Assembly (NCBI RefSeq): GCF_000708265.2
Contig: NZ_JCKI01000001.1
Location: forward strand, 248,001 to 312,000
DNA: 64,000 nt
Direction: 5' to 3'
Source: Pedobacter sp. R20-19
GTDB lineage: Bacteria > Bacteroidota > Bacteroidia > Sphingobacteriales > Sphingobacteriaceae
Part shown: positions 1-10,064 of the stretch, piece by piece
Layout: every line of letters begins with the position of its first letter
Position numbering within the stretch: the stretch's first letter is position 1
Notes under the pieces: model-generated
The model's database searches: none
What the model was told of the DNA's origin: nothing
Seen by the model: the letters and a program-made list of their open reading frames with translations, nothing else
Made by a program: the position numbers and the translations under genes

Positions 1-982
1 TGCTTAACGAACCATTGGTGCCTGCATTACGGATTGTTGAATTTTCAATTGAAAAAATTGATTCAGTATTTCCATAATTTGCACCAACACTAGCAAATGG
101 ACCATCAGGGGTAGCTGTTAACGCATACCCACCAAGCGCAGTTGGCGCGGTGAAAGTAGTGCCAGCAGCCGATGTACCTAACTTTGTGCCCTCAGTAATT
201 ACACCAGCATAATCGCCCATATGCAACTTAACACGAGTTTTTAAAGCAATAGCTGCACCTTTCGTGGCTCTTGTAATTCTAAGAGATGCTGATGATTGCG
301 CAGCTAAATTTGTTTCAGCAAAATCAAGATCTGAGAGAATTAAATCATACCCTTGCTTAACTGTACTGCGTCCCTCATTTTTGTATTGATCTACCAACTC
401 TGGTGTATTAATACCAACAGTTCTAAGCACAACACCTTGATGTGTTGCACCAGTAGTTTCATTATATGGACGAGCAAATTGAATTAATAACTCATGATAG
501 CTTAACGCCCTTAAAAAACGACACTCTGCTTCACCTGCTGTTGCCACATCAGTTGAAATGGTACCAGCAGCAGCAGCTTCTTTTAATTTAGTTATCACGA
601 TATTAGCTCTGTTAATAGTTGCATATAAACTTGTCCATAGTGCAGTATTATTAGCTGTAGTAGCATCGTAGCTATTTTCATAAGTTACTAAAAAGAATGA
701 TGGTATAGCCATCATGTCTTCGCCTCTCATATCACCCTGAATCGTATTTGCCGCCCCAAAAGGATATCCACGATTGGAGTTATCCGTATATGGACTAGAT
801 TGAGCGGCACTATATACACCAGTAATGGCTAAAGCTGCACGCTGAGGATTTGAGTATGCGTCATCTTCAGCAAAAGTATTATCAGGTACAATTTCAGTAT
901 ATTTTTTGCAAGATCCTGCAAATAACATTAAGCCTAATAAGGGTAATACCCAGGCCTTTTTATTTATGAAATATTTTTTCAT
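1..982 (-). CDS. RagB/SusD family outer-membrane lipoprotein, 3' end cut by window
   Basis: This is the substrate-binding lipoprotein partner of the SusC transporter just upstream, expected on the cell surface as the lid of a SusCD complex. I read 327 codons from an ATG at 982; no stop is reached before the window edge. The start MKKYFINKKAW leads into a hydrophobic stretch and a lipobox FAGSC with Cys25, then KKYTEIVPDN. Helical SusD-type sequence follows, including AEAECRFLRALSYHELLIQF around residues 145-165, the TPR-like region typical of the family. It starts 19 bases after the stop of susC 1002-4118, so the two form an operon. The usual family length is about 480-600 residues, so roughly a third is missing. 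The family is clear; the substrate is unknown. Confidence 0.9.
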   Translation of the reverse strand, partial: MKKYFINKKAWVLPLLGLMLFAGSCKKYTEIVPDNTFAEDDAYSNPQRAALAITGVYSAAQSSPYTDNSNRGYPFGAANTIQGDMRGEDMMAIPSFFLVTYENSYDATTANNTALWTSLYATINRANIVITKLKEAAAAGTISTDVATAGEAECRFLRALSYHELLIQFARPYNETTGATHQGVVLRTVGINTPELVDQYKNEGRSTVKQGYDLILSDLDFAETNLAAQSSASLRITRATKGAAIALKTRVKLHMGDYAGVITEGTKLGTSAAGTTFTAPTALGGYALTATPDGPFASVGANYGNTESIFSIENSTIRNAGTNGSLS

Positions 983-1001
983 TATTAGTTTCTTTAGTCA
1001 G

Positions 1002-4000
1002 TTAAAATCTAACGTTAGCTCCAAATGTGAAGGTACGCTGTTGAGGGTTTCCGTTGAAGTCTGTTCCATATCCAGTAGTTGCAGAAGCCGTTGTATTTGT
1101 TTCCGGATCTAAACCTTTATAGCCTGTAATTACAAATAAGTTTTGCGCAGAAGCATATAATCTGATTCCGGTTACTTTTAATTTACTGGCAAAACTTTGT
1201 GGTACCTTGTAACCAAAAGCTACGTTATCTAACCTTAAGAATTTACCATCTTCAAGGAAACGTGTTGTGGCATCTCCATCTCTATTGATGAATGTAGATC
1301 TTCCAAACCACTGCCTTGGCGTTACGCCATCACCAGGATTAGATACACTCTGCCATCTGCCTAAAATTTCAGTTCCATTGTTTACAAAATTTTGATTTAA
1401 CTGATCAACACGTGTTCTGTTATAGATTTTGTTTCCGCCCTGGAATCTTAAGAAGATATTTAAATCAAAGCCCTTATAAGTAAATGTATTATTTAATCCT
1501 CCAAACCATTTTGGTAATGAGCTACCTAAAACTTTCTTATCTGTTGAAGCTGATAATATGGCAGAAGCACCTGTGGCACTTGGGTTAGCAGGATCGTATA
1601 CATTATAGGTTTGATTGGTTACATTACCTTGAATAATCTGACCATTTCCTTTTACATATAGTGGGTTACCGTTAGCTGGATTTACACCGGCATATTCATA
1701 TCCATAAAAAGAATTTAATGACTCGCCAACACGAATGATATTATAAGTACTGATCTGATCTTGACCCTCTCTTAAAGATTCAACAATGTTCTTTTGTGCA
1801 GTAAAGGTGAAATTTGCATTGTAAGAGAAATTATCATTTTTAATAATATCACCACCAATGGAGAATTCGAAACCTGAATTTAAAATGTTACCCACGTTCT
1901 GTGTAATGGTATTTGTGGGAACACCAAGAGACGGTGCTGTAGGTGCATTTTGCACCAATGCATCTGTATTTTGTCTGAAATAATCTGCTGTAACATTAAT
2001 ACGGCCAGCAAATAAGCCTAACTCTAAGCCCACATCAACTTTCTTTTGTGATTCCCACTGAAGGTTATAGTTACCAATGTTACTGAAGCCAATTCCTGGT
2101 TGCGCACCATATACAGCTGCATTATATTGACCTAAATACCTAAAGTTTCCAATGCTTACATTACCCACTTCCGCATATGATCCACGAAGACGTAAATCAG
2201 AAATAAAACTTAAACCTGAAGAGTTTTTAAAGAAAGATTCTTCAGAAACACGGTAGGCAGCAGATACACCAGGGAAATAACCTAAGCGATTTGCAGTTGG
2301 TAGATTAGAGTTTTTATCTGAACGAATTGATCCACCGATGTAATACTTGTTTTTATAATTATAGTTTACACGGGCAAGATAAGATTCTAAAGCTGTTCTA
2401 ACCAAACTTCCTGATGCTGTTGGCGTAACAAAAGTACCAGTTACGATATTTTGGTTCCAGTAAATATCTGTTAAGTTAGAAACAGAAGCTTGATAGAAAG
2501 ATGTTCTGTCATTCTGAAACTCTTGAACCAAGGTTACACTTAAATTATGTGCATCTGCAAAGCTCTTATTATAAGACAGTACATTTTGAAGATCCAGCCT
2601 GATACTTGGACTAAAAGCCTGAGACATACTTCCATTGCTACTTACCCCATCACCAGCACGCGGATCTGTGTAAATAAAATCATCCACATTTTGATTATCA
2701 ACGCCGACTTGAGTTCTAAATTTTAAGCCATCGAAAAGATTAACCTCTGCATATGCAGTAGCTAGTAAACGATAGGTTTGAGATCTTCTGATATTATTAT
2801 CCAATACGAAGCGTTGGTTACCGATGTTATCTGAAATGGTAATTAAGTTATTACCTCTTCCTAACGCCGTTCTGTTAGGTGCAATATTGTACCCGGTAAC
2901 ATTCGCAGCATCATAAACAGGTACGTTAGGCAACATACGTAATCCTCCAAAAATATTTCCTGATAAAGTGTTACTTCCTGTTTGTGGGCCTGTATTATCT
3001 TGATAAGTAAATCCTGAAGTTAAGCCAAAGCTAAATACCTTATTTACTTTCTGATCAAAATTAGCTTTAATTGAATATCTTTTTAATGAATTAGAGATAA
3101 TTACCCCTTGCTGGTCACTATATCCCAATGAGAAATAATATTTAGCCTTTTCTGTACCACCAGCAGCAGAAACACTATGATTTTGTTGCTGAGCCGTTCT
3201 GAATAAATAGTCCTGCCAGTCTGTATCGACAATTCCACCCTGACCGTCAGGCATTGAGAATGCCTGTGGGGCATTTCCTGCAGCTACTAGGCGTTCATTT
3301 GCTACCTCAATAAACTGCTCTGCATTTAGCTGATCATATCTTTTAGATACTTTACCTACGGCATAATAACCATCATAAGTAAAAGTAGCCTGACCTGCCT
3401 TACCTTTTTTAGTGGTAATTAAAATTACCCCTCCAGCCGCTCTTGAACCATAAATAGCTGTTGAAGCTCCATCTTTTAATACCTCAAAGGATTCAATATC
3501 ATTTGGATTGATATCTGCTAAAGCATTTGAAGATGTGAAACCACCTACATCACCTGAAAAGATAGGAACACCATCTACAACGTATAGTGGCCCTTGACCC
3601 GAAGTAATGGTGTTCGTGCCACGAATACGCACCTGAGCAGGCTGCCCCAATAGTCCGTTCGCAGTAATTACCTGTACACCAGCTGCTTTACCAGCTAAAG
3701 CCTTATCAAATGATGGAATAGCCCTGTCTGTAAATTCCTGAGCAGATACACTAGATTGAGAACCAGTAACATCTTTTCTGTTTACAGATCCGTAACCTAC
3801 AACAACAACATCAGACAGAGATCTTGCATCATTAGTTAACACTACATTAAGTACATTTGAATTGGTAACAACACGAGATATAGGCGAAAACCCTATAGAT
3901 GAAAACTCAATACTAGCACCTGTTGTAACTCTGATAACGAATTTACCATCAGCGCCGGTTGTGGTTCCTCCTGATGCGCCTTTGATTTTTACACTTACTC

Positions 4001-4118
4001 CGGGAAGTGGCAATCCGTCTTCCTTCCCTGTAACTGTTCCAGTAATTGTTCTTTCTTGCGCCATTGCAGTACTTGCAATGAATAGCAATATGAACAAACT
4101 TTGTAAAAGTTTTTTCAT
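1002..4118 (-). CDS. SusC/RagA family TonB-linked outer membrane transporter
   Basis: A 1038-residue outer-membrane beta-barrel that imports a ligand with energy from TonB/ExbBD. A signal peptide covers residues 1-20 (cut after AMA). A carboxypeptidase-regulatory-like beta domain follows at about 22-100, then a TonB-box-like segment LSDVVVVGYG. The plug is next, with VRIRGTNTITSGQGPLYVVD and AIYGSRAAGGVILITTKKGK, and then the long barrel ending in a C-terminal Phe (FGANVRF). There is no N-terminal STN domain, so signalling to an anti-sigma factor is not expected. The susD gene follows after 19 bases. Only a single half-site TTTAACAACC (4159-4168) of the repeat seen at other susC genes of the array lies upstream. 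The family is certain; the substrate is unknown. Confidence 0.95.
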   Translation of the reverse strand: MKKLLQSLFILLFIASTAMAQERTITGTVTGKEDGLPLPGVSVKIKGASGGTTTGADGKFVIRVTTGASIEFSSIGFSPISRVVTNSNVLNVVLTNDARSLSDVVVVGYGSVNRKDVTGSQSSVSAQEFTDRAIPSFDKALAGKAAGVQVITANGLLGQPAQVRIRGTNTITSGQGPLYVVDGVPIFSGDVGGFTSSNALADINPNDIESFEVLKDGASTAIYGSRAAGGVILITTKKGKAGQATFTYDGYYAVGKVSKRYDQLNAEQFIEVANERLVAAGNAPQAFSMPDGQGGIVDTDWQDYLFRTAQQQNHSVSAAGGTEKAKYYFSLGYSDQQGVIISNSLKRYSIKANFDQKVNKVFSFGLTSGFTYQDNTGPQTGSNTLSGNIFGGLRMLPNVPVYDAANVTGYNIAPNRTALGRGNNLITISDNIGNQRFVLDNNIRRSQTYRLLATAYAEVNLFDGLKFRTQVGVDNQNVDDFIYTDPRAGDGVSSNGSMSQAFSPSIRLDLQNVLSYNKSFADAHNLSVTLVQEFQNDRTSFYQASVSNLTDIYWNQNIVTGTFVTPTASGSLVRTALESYLARVNYNYKNKYYIGGSIRSDKNSNLPTANRLGYFPGVSAAYRVSEESFFKNSSGLSFISDLRLRGSYAEVGNVSIGNFRYLGQYNAAVYGAQPGIGFSNIGNYNLQWESQKKVDVGLELGLFAGRINVTADYFRQNTDALVQNAPTAPSLGVPTNTITQNVGNILNSGFEFSIGGDIIKNDNFSYNANFTFTAQKNIVESLREGQDQISTYNIIRVGESLNSFYGYEYAGVNPANGNPLYVKGNGQIIQGNVTNQTYNVYDPANPSATGASAILSASTDKKVLGSSLPKWFGGLNNTFTYKGFDLNIFLRFQGGNKIYNRTRVDQLNQNFVNNGTEILGRWQSVSNPGDGVTPRQWFGRSTFINRDGDATTRFLEDGKFLRLDNVAFGYKVPQSFASKLKVTGIRLYASAQNLFVITGYKGLDPETNTTASATTGYGTDFNGNPQQRTFTFGANVRF

Positions 4119-4628
4119 AAAATTAGTTTAGTTTAGTTAATAAGAGCACAATATAAAATTTAACAACCTGTAAAGCAAATTTTACAAAACAAATATTAAA
4201 TGCATTAATTAGCTAAAAAGAAAAGACCATTATACAAAAAACTCAAATACGTCAAAATAAAGGCAGTTATTAAACAAATAAAGACGTAAAAACCATATTT
4301 TAAGCTCATTTTTACTATCAAAGAAGATACAAATACATTAAAGCTAGATTAAAATATTTTTTTTATCTTACAAAAAGCATGATTTATGAAATAGACAACT
4401 TAAATCAGAGATGATCTAATCAGATTATCTATATATTTATATTAAATCGCAATCATAAGAAAAAATTATGACGATTTATCGTTTTTAAAATCATACTAAT
4501 TTTAATGGTATAATTTATTTAATATACCTCGAATAATATAATATAAGCTGAAAGTAAAAAGAATCATTTTGAAATAGCATTTCAGCATTTATTATTAACC
4601 TTATAACTCATATTACAAAAATCAGTTC
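4119..4628. other. Long AT-rich intergenic region upstream of susC 1002-4118
   Basis: No open frame with coding character was found on either strand. The left part must hold the susC promoter. On the minus strand a TATATTGTG box (4147-4155) next to a GTTGTTAAA half-site (4159-4167) is the best candidate. The rest is very AT-rich and shows no repeat or RNA fold that I recognise. Confidence 0.5.
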
Positions 4629-4660
4629 AAAAAAAAGAGGCTGTTTAAAACAGCCTCTTA
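4629..4660 (-). terminator. Rho-independent terminator of susD 4683-6194
   Basis: On the minus strand an AAGAGGCTGTT/AACAGCCTCTT hairpin lies 22 bases past the susD stop and is followed by a run of eight T. It closes the susC-susD unit 9410-4683. Confidence 0.9.
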
Positions 4661-4682
4661 AATCCTGATAACACATCAACTA

Positions 4683-6194
4683 TTATGGGTTTTGTGGACC
4701 AATATTAGGGTTTGCATTAATTTCATCACGAGGGATTAAAAATAAAAATCTTGGATCTCCGGCAGGAATTTGCAATACGTTAGCAACAGATGCAGCTACG
4801 TAATTAGGAACATTTGAAGTTGTTCTGTCTAATGGTAAATTTAGGCGCTTAAGATCTAAATATCTAAATCCTTCTCCCCAAAGCTCAACTCTGCGGTTTA
4901 CCATGATTTCATTAATTAAATCAGTACCGGTTTTTGGACTCTTAACTGCACTTAAATCTCTTTTGGAAACTAAAGTGAATAAAGCGGTTTGTGCTAAAGC
5001 GTCTTGTCCACTTCTGGCATAAGCTTCGGCAAGAATTAAATGCATTTCAGCACTTCTCATCCAAGGCACATCACCTAAGGACGGGTCACCTACAGCTTTA
5101 ACAGAGAACTTTCTGGTCATGTATGGTCTTCTTACAAACGTTGACAGTGGTAACGGGAAATTAGTTGCTGTTGGTGAAGGCTCCCACATTTTCTTTCTTA
5201 TATCGGTTAAAGAAATTAAATCATATAATTTAGAGTTAATCATTTTTGGTGTAGAGCGCTGATAACTTGAATTGGCATTATAAGCTATTTGCGCATAAAA
5301 CGATCCAAAAGTATCACCTTGTTCAGTGGTAGGATTAGCTCCCCACATGTATTCTGATAGGTTGATATTATTAAAACCAGTTTGATAATCTGCCTGACTC
5401 ATTAATGGAAATGCATTGCCATCAACTATTTCTTTAGCATATTTAATGGCATTAGTATAATCACCCATAGTTAAGGCAACTCTGGCCCTAAGCCCTTTTG
5501 AAACCCAAACACTTGCATGGGTTTTATTAGGAACTGAAACTGCATTTAAAGCAATTGCAGCATCTAAATCTGCTACGATTGCAGTATAAACAGCTTCAAC
5601 ACTCACTCTTGGCATTTTTGTATCCGTAGATTTTAACGGCAATGGTACTGCCAGTTGATTATTTGGTTTAGCATTAGGGTTATACCTCGTACCATAAAAT
5701 TGCACCAAATAAGAGTAAGCATAGGCTCTCAATGTTAAAGCTTCAGCCTTAATTCTTGATTTATCGGCAGCCAAACCTTCTGCAGCATCAATATTATCGA
5801 TAATGTAATTTGCATTACCGATCATCCTAAAGAATGTACGATAATAATATAAGTTACTGGCTGCATTATCGGTACGTGCTGCTACATAATTACCTTCACC
5901 AGTTGAGGTGAACCATGTTGCTGCAGCCTGGTGCAAATCTTCACCCATAAAATCTATACCTAAAAGAATACCTGCAACACCTGGTTTACCCTGAGCGTTA
6001 CTGGTTGTTTCTGCAGTTCTTTCAAACATATAACGATAAATTCCATTTAATGCTACACTTGCATTTGCAGTCGTTGAAAATATAGATGTATTATCAACTC
6101 TATCTGTTGGTGTTGTTTGAAGATAATCTTTTTTACAGCCTGACCAACCTAAAATCATAGAGGCAAAAATCGCTGAGTAAAATATCTTTTTCAT
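4683..6194 (-). CDS. RagB/SusD family nutrient-binding outer membrane lipoprotein
   Basis: A 503-residue surface lipoprotein that should cap the SusC barrel encoded just upstream. The lipobox is GWSGC with Cys20, followed by KKDYLQTTPTDRV. The N-terminal SusD-like domain has the usual EALTLRAYAYSYLVQFYG helix near residues 150-170. The C-terminal SusD domain has MRSAEMHLILAEAYARSG around 380-400 and the signature VNRRVELWGEGFRYLDLKR around 430-450. It ends LFLIPRDEINANPNIGPQNP, the standard family ending. The length is normal. It starts 27 bases after the susC stop and is followed by a strong terminator. The substrate cannot be inferred. Confidence 0.95.
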   Translation of the reverse strand: MKKIFYSAIFASMILGWSGCKKDYLQTTPTDRVDNTSIFSTTANASVALNGIYRYMFERTAETTSNAQGKPGVAGILLGIDFMGEDLHQAAATWFTSTGEGNYVAARTDNAASNLYYYRTFFRMIGNANYIIDNIDAAEGLAADKSRIKAEALTLRAYAYSYLVQFYGTRYNPNAKPNNQLAVPLPLKSTDTKMPRVSVEAVYTAIVADLDAAIALNAVSVPNKTHASVWVSKGLRARVALTMGDYTNAIKYAKEIVDGNAFPLMSQADYQTGFNNINLSEYMWGANPTTEQGDTFGSFYAQIAYNANSSYQRSTPKMINSKLYDLISLTDIRKKMWEPSPTATNFPLPLSTFVRRPYMTRKFSVKAVGDPSLGDVPWMRSAEMHLILAEAYARSGQDALAQTALFTLVSKRDLSAVKSPKTGTDLINEIMVNRRVELWGEGFRYLDLKRLNLPLDRTTSNVPNYVAASVANVLQIPAGDPRFLFLIPRDEINANPNIGPQNP

Positions 6195-6221
6195 ATCTGT
6201 CTTGATATTATAATTTAATAA

Positions 6222-9200
6222 TTAAAAAGTGGCATTTAAGCCAACACTTAACATTCTTGCTTGTGGATAAACATTTGCGTTTGTTCCATCAAATGACTCT
6301 GAAGGATTTAAACCTTTTCTCTTCGAGAATAAGTGTAAGTTTTCACCTGTTACAAACAATCTAGCATTGCTTACATCAATCTTGCCTAACCATGATTTAG
6401 GTAAGCTATAAGATAAATTAACATTACGAATAGCTAAGTAAGAAGCATCAATTAGCCATCTTGTTGAAGTTGCATTGATGTTTGCAGAGTTACCGAAATC
6501 TACTCTTGGAATACTGCTGGTAGTATTTGTTTGTGTCCAGGCATTTAATAAATCTTTATGTAAAGCAGTTCCGTAAGAGCCAGTACTCATTAGGCCCTGA
6601 TAGTTACTATCATAAAATTTACCTCCAATTTGGTAATTAACCAATACCGATAATGACCAGTTTTTATATGAAAAAGAGTTGGTAAATGAACCCATCAAAT
6701 CAGGAATGGCAGATCCTGAACGGTCAAACAGAGCATTTGATTGATTAATCGTATACTCCACACCATTAACTGTTCTTTTATTTGCTGCTGTAATAGTTTG
6801 GGTAGGATCTGGGATATAAAGCGCAGCACCATCAGTAGGATCAACACCAGCATATTGCCTTAACCAAAACTGATAATAATCATAACCGACCTCTCTTCTT
6901 TTTGTACCACTAATAATAGTTGGTGATTCTACTGGAAGCTTAGTTACTTTATTTTTCAAGACTGTCCAGTTAGTGATCAAATTCCAATTAAAGTTATCAG
7001 TTCTCACAATATCTGCACCTAACATTAATTCTACACCAGAATTGTACATTGCACCCACATTCTGATTAATCCTTGTTACAGGATCTGATAATGGTTGAGG
7101 AACACTGAATAATAAATCTTTTACATTTTTCTTAAAGTATTCAAACTCTCCATAGATTCTTCTTTTCAAAAATGAAAAACTAACACCTGAGTTGAACGTG
7201 TTCTGAGATTCCCATTTTAGTAACGGATTAGCTGCAGATGTTAAAAGTGCTCCTGGTTCTGCACCATTATTCCAGCCTAAGTCATAAAATGCTCTATCAG
7301 GATAATAATCACTATTACCTGCATTAGATCCTGTTGTAAATAATATTGCATTATTACCTACTTCACCATAAGATACTTTAAGCCTTAAATCATCTAGCCA
7401 GAAAACATCTTTTAAGAAATCTTTATTAACTGACCATGAACCACCTAATGAGTAAAAAGTTCCCCATCTTGAATCTGGTGAAAACCTGGAAGAACCATCA
7501 CGTCTTAAAGATGCATCAAAGAAATATTTATCTTTATAATTATAGCTCGCTTTAGAAAAATACGACTCTATATTATCATTATCTGCTTGTCCGCCAGAGC
7601 TATTGGCTGTTACGAAATTAGCAAATTCTGTATTACCTTGTAAAATTAAACCTGTTCTGCTTGCACTGAAAGTACGATAATTATAATCATAATTCTCATG
7701 TCCAACCAAAGCCGTTATGGTGTGATCGCCTATTGTTTTTTTATAGTTCAAAATCTGGTTGAACGTATAAGATCTAATGGTATTGTTACTTTGTGATTTA
7801 TAACCATTTTGCGTTACTCCATCACCAACAGTTGGATTCCAATAAGTGCTACCATTGTTGTTTCTTAAATCAATACTAAATGTAGGAACGAAGGTGAAAT
7901 CCTTTAAAAACTTAACTTCAACGTAAGTTCTTGCGCTTACCTGGCTTCTTCTTGTAAGGTACTCATTTAGTAAAGTCTCATATACAACATGTCTGGCAGG
8001 AGAAGCGCCTTGAGGACGAGCAATGGCACCTGGATGGTTTCCATAGTCATACCATTGTTCACCTGTTAAACTATTCATAATTGGTTGACCGGCAGCATCG
8101 AAAGCATGAACAGGATAAATTGGACCAATACCTCTGGTAAACGAAAATGCATTGATAAAACTTGAACCACTACCTGTAAAAGAATCATTTGCAGTATTTG
8201 CAGTAGTCATTGATCCTGCAATGTTTAAACCGGTTTTTAACCAAGGCTTAACTTGAGTATTCACATTAACACGGGCATTAAATCGCTGATAGTCTGATTT
8301 AATATTGAAACCCTGATCATTTAAATATCCCATTGAAACGAAGAAATCTGACTTTTCGGTTTTCCCTGAAAAATTTAAATTTGCGTCAGTTCTTTTTCCA
8401 AGTCTAGACATCGCATCATACCAATCAAAATCATTATATAATAATGAGGCATTAGGATTGAGCTTACCATCAGTGCCTACAACCTGCCCCCCAGGAACAT
8501 TAAATGGATTGTATACTAAGTTGGTAAATACATCTGCTGATGCTCTTGTTGATGCTGCAGATTCAGATAGAGCTGGTGAAGCATTATACATTAAGTTATT
8601 CTTAATGCCTTGCCAAACCAAAGGATAATATTCTTGTGCGTTTACACGTTCATATTCCGGAATACCTCTTTCGGAAAACCCCTGAACAATATTGGCACTA
8701 ATTGAAGGCTGTAAAGACTTCCCTCTTTTAGTTGTGATGATTACTACACCATTTGCACCTCTAGAACCATACAAAGCTGAGGATGATGCATCCTTTAACA
8801 CCGAAATGCTTTCAATATCATTTTGGTTGATATCACCAATACTACCATCATAAACAGACCCATCCAACACATAAAGTGGCGTATTTGAGGCAGAGAATGA
8901 ACCAAAACCACGGATTCTGATCGTTGGGGTACTTCCGGGCTGGCCGTTAGATGCACCAACACTAATACCAGGAGCTGAGCCCTGTAATGCTGCAACAACA
9001 TTTGTTACCGTTCTGCTTTCTAAATCTTTAGCACCTAAAGTTGATACTGAGCCTGTAATGGACTCTTTCTTTTGTGTACCATAAGCAACTACAACCACAT
9101 CTGATAAAGACTGTGCATCACCAGATAAGCCAACATTAATTACACCAGATGAAGTGATGTTGATAGTTTTAGTCAGGAAGCCTAAATAAGAAAACTGCAG

Positions 9201-9410
9201 GCTTTGAACTGAGGAAGAGATTCTGATGGAATACTTACCCTCGCCATTGGTTACGGCAACAGTTTGTGCACCAACAGCTTTAACACTAACACCAGGTAGG
9301 GGAATGCCATCTTCCGTTGACGTTACTGTTCCATTAATTGTTCGGTCTTGAGCCATTGCATTAAATGCAACAAACAGAAGCACGAACAAACTTTGTAAAA
9401 GTTTTTTCAT
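6222..9410 (-). CDS. SusC/RagA family TonB-linked outer membrane transporter
   Basis: A 1062-residue TonB-dependent transporter. A signal peptide covers residues 1-20 (MKKLLQSLFVLLFVAFNAMA). A carboxypeptidase-regulatory-like domain follows, then LSDVVVVAYG as the TonB-box region. The plug has SALYGSRGANGVVIITTKRG, and the barrel ends in SVGLNATF. Its first nine codons are almost identical in DNA to those of the other four susC genes here, while the barrel is clearly divergent. It pairs with susD 4683-6194. Unlike the three right-hand susC genes, its upstream region has no duplicated TTTAACA element; a TATATTTTG stretch around 9450-9460 is the nearest promoter-like box. Confidence 0.95.
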   Translation of the reverse strand: MKKLLQSLFVLLFVAFNAMAQDRTINGTVTSTEDGIPLPGVSVKAVGAQTVAVTNGEGKYSIRISSSVQSLQFSYLGFLTKTINITSSGVINVGLSGDAQSLSDVVVVAYGTQKKESITGSVSTLGAKDLESRTVTNVVAALQGSAPGISVGASNGQPGSTPTIRIRGFGSFSASNTPLYVLDGSVYDGSIGDINQNDIESISVLKDASSSALYGSRGANGVVIITTKRGKSLQPSISANIVQGFSERGIPEYERVNAQEYYPLVWQGIKNNLMYNASPALSESAASTRASADVFTNLVYNPFNVPGGQVVGTDGKLNPNASLLYNDFDWYDAMSRLGKRTDANLNFSGKTEKSDFFVSMGYLNDQGFNIKSDYQRFNARVNVNTQVKPWLKTGLNIAGSMTTANTANDSFTGSGSSFINAFSFTRGIGPIYPVHAFDAAGQPIMNSLTGEQWYDYGNHPGAIARPQGASPARHVVYETLLNEYLTRRSQVSARTYVEVKFLKDFTFVPTFSIDLRNNNGSTYWNPTVGDGVTQNGYKSQSNNTIRSYTFNQILNYKKTIGDHTITALVGHENYDYNYRTFSASRTGLILQGNTEFANFVTANSSGGQADNDNIESYFSKASYNYKDKYFFDASLRRDGSSRFSPDSRWGTFYSLGGSWSVNKDFLKDVFWLDDLRLKVSYGEVGNNAILFTTGSNAGNSDYYPDRAFYDLGWNNGAEPGALLTSAANPLLKWESQNTFNSGVSFSFLKRRIYGEFEYFKKNVKDLLFSVPQPLSDPVTRINQNVGAMYNSGVELMLGADIVRTDNFNWNLITNWTVLKNKVTKLPVESPTIISGTKRREVGYDYYQFWLRQYAGVDPTDGAALYIPDPTQTITAANKRTVNGVEYTINQSNALFDRSGSAIPDLMGSFTNSFSYKNWSLSVLVNYQIGGKFYDSNYQGLMSTGSYGTALHKDLLNAWTQTNTTSSIPRVDFGNSANINATSTRWLIDASYLAIRNVNLSYSLPKSWLGKIDVSNARLFVTGENLHLFSKRKGLNPSESFDGTNANVYPQARMLSVGLNATF

Positions 9411-9610
9411 GAATTTAAATTAGTTTGTTTGATTAATTGAATTAAATCGCAAAATATAACATATAAGAATATAATGCAACCTATTTCTGATGATTAAAAT
9501 GATTTAGTCTAAAAACAAACCCATATTTGACCTTTAAATGACAATACAATAATTCAAACATTTGTATTATAATAAAGACTAAAAAATTAGTTATTAAAAT
9601 TAATTCCAAA

Positions 9611-9644
9611 AAAAAACACCAACTCTCTAATGAAAGTTGGTGTT
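9611..9644 (-). terminator. Terminator behind the SusD remnant
   Basis: On the minus strand an AACACCAACT/AGTTGGTGTT hairpin is followed by nine T. It sits 24 bases past the stop of the truncated SusD and so is the intact terminator of a locus that has otherwise been lost. Confidence 0.9.
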
Positions 9645-9668
9645 AGTAAAAGATAATTCTTATAAATA

Positions 9669-9983
9669 TTAATATCCGCTATTTTGTTGTCTTTGTAAAC
9701 CAGGGTTATTATCAATTTCTCTTTGAGGAATTGGCAATATGGTTTTAGCACCGCCAAAAGCAGCAGCTGGGTTTCCGCTTCTTAATGCAAGCCTATTTCT
9801 AAGCAAATCCATTCTACTATGACCTTCAAATGCTAACTCTTTACGTCGTTCAATCAATAATGCATCAATTAATGCTTGTTGACTGCTAACTGTTTTAGGA
9901 GCAAGACCAGCTCTAGCTCTAATTCTTGTATTTAAAATAGTAATGGCTTCTGCATTTGGTGTTGCACTTTCATTCGAATATTT
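9669..9983 (-). pseudogene. C-terminal remnant of a RagB/SusD family lipoprotein
   Basis: The open frame runs from a TAG at 9984-9986 to the stop at 9669 and codes for 104 residues that match only the C-terminal end of a SusD protein. It has NAEAITILNTRIRARAGLAP (the usual helix with the RARAG turn), then LIERRKELAFEGHSRMDLLR (the family signature) and ILPIPQREIDNNPGLQRQQN at the end. The first 350-400 residues, signal peptide and lipobox are gone, there is no ATG at a sensible place, and the break falls about 25 bases from the terminator of the next operon. The tail and its own terminator are well preserved, which suggests a fairly recent deletion within the susCD array. It is not expected to make a working protein. 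Confidence 0.88.
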
Positions 9984-10010
9984 CTACGCTGAATTGAAAA
10001 TAAAATCCCA

Positions 10011-10044
10011 TAAAAAAAGTGCTTATCAAATGATAAGCACTTTT
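10011..10044 (-). terminator. Terminator of susD 10065-11552
   Basis: A 13-bp perfect stem, AAAGTGCTTATCA/TGATAAGCACTTT with a 2-base loop, is followed on the minus strand by seven T. It lies 21 bases past the susD stop. Confidence 0.9.
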
Positions 10045-10064
10045 CCTATAAATAAGGTATTATA

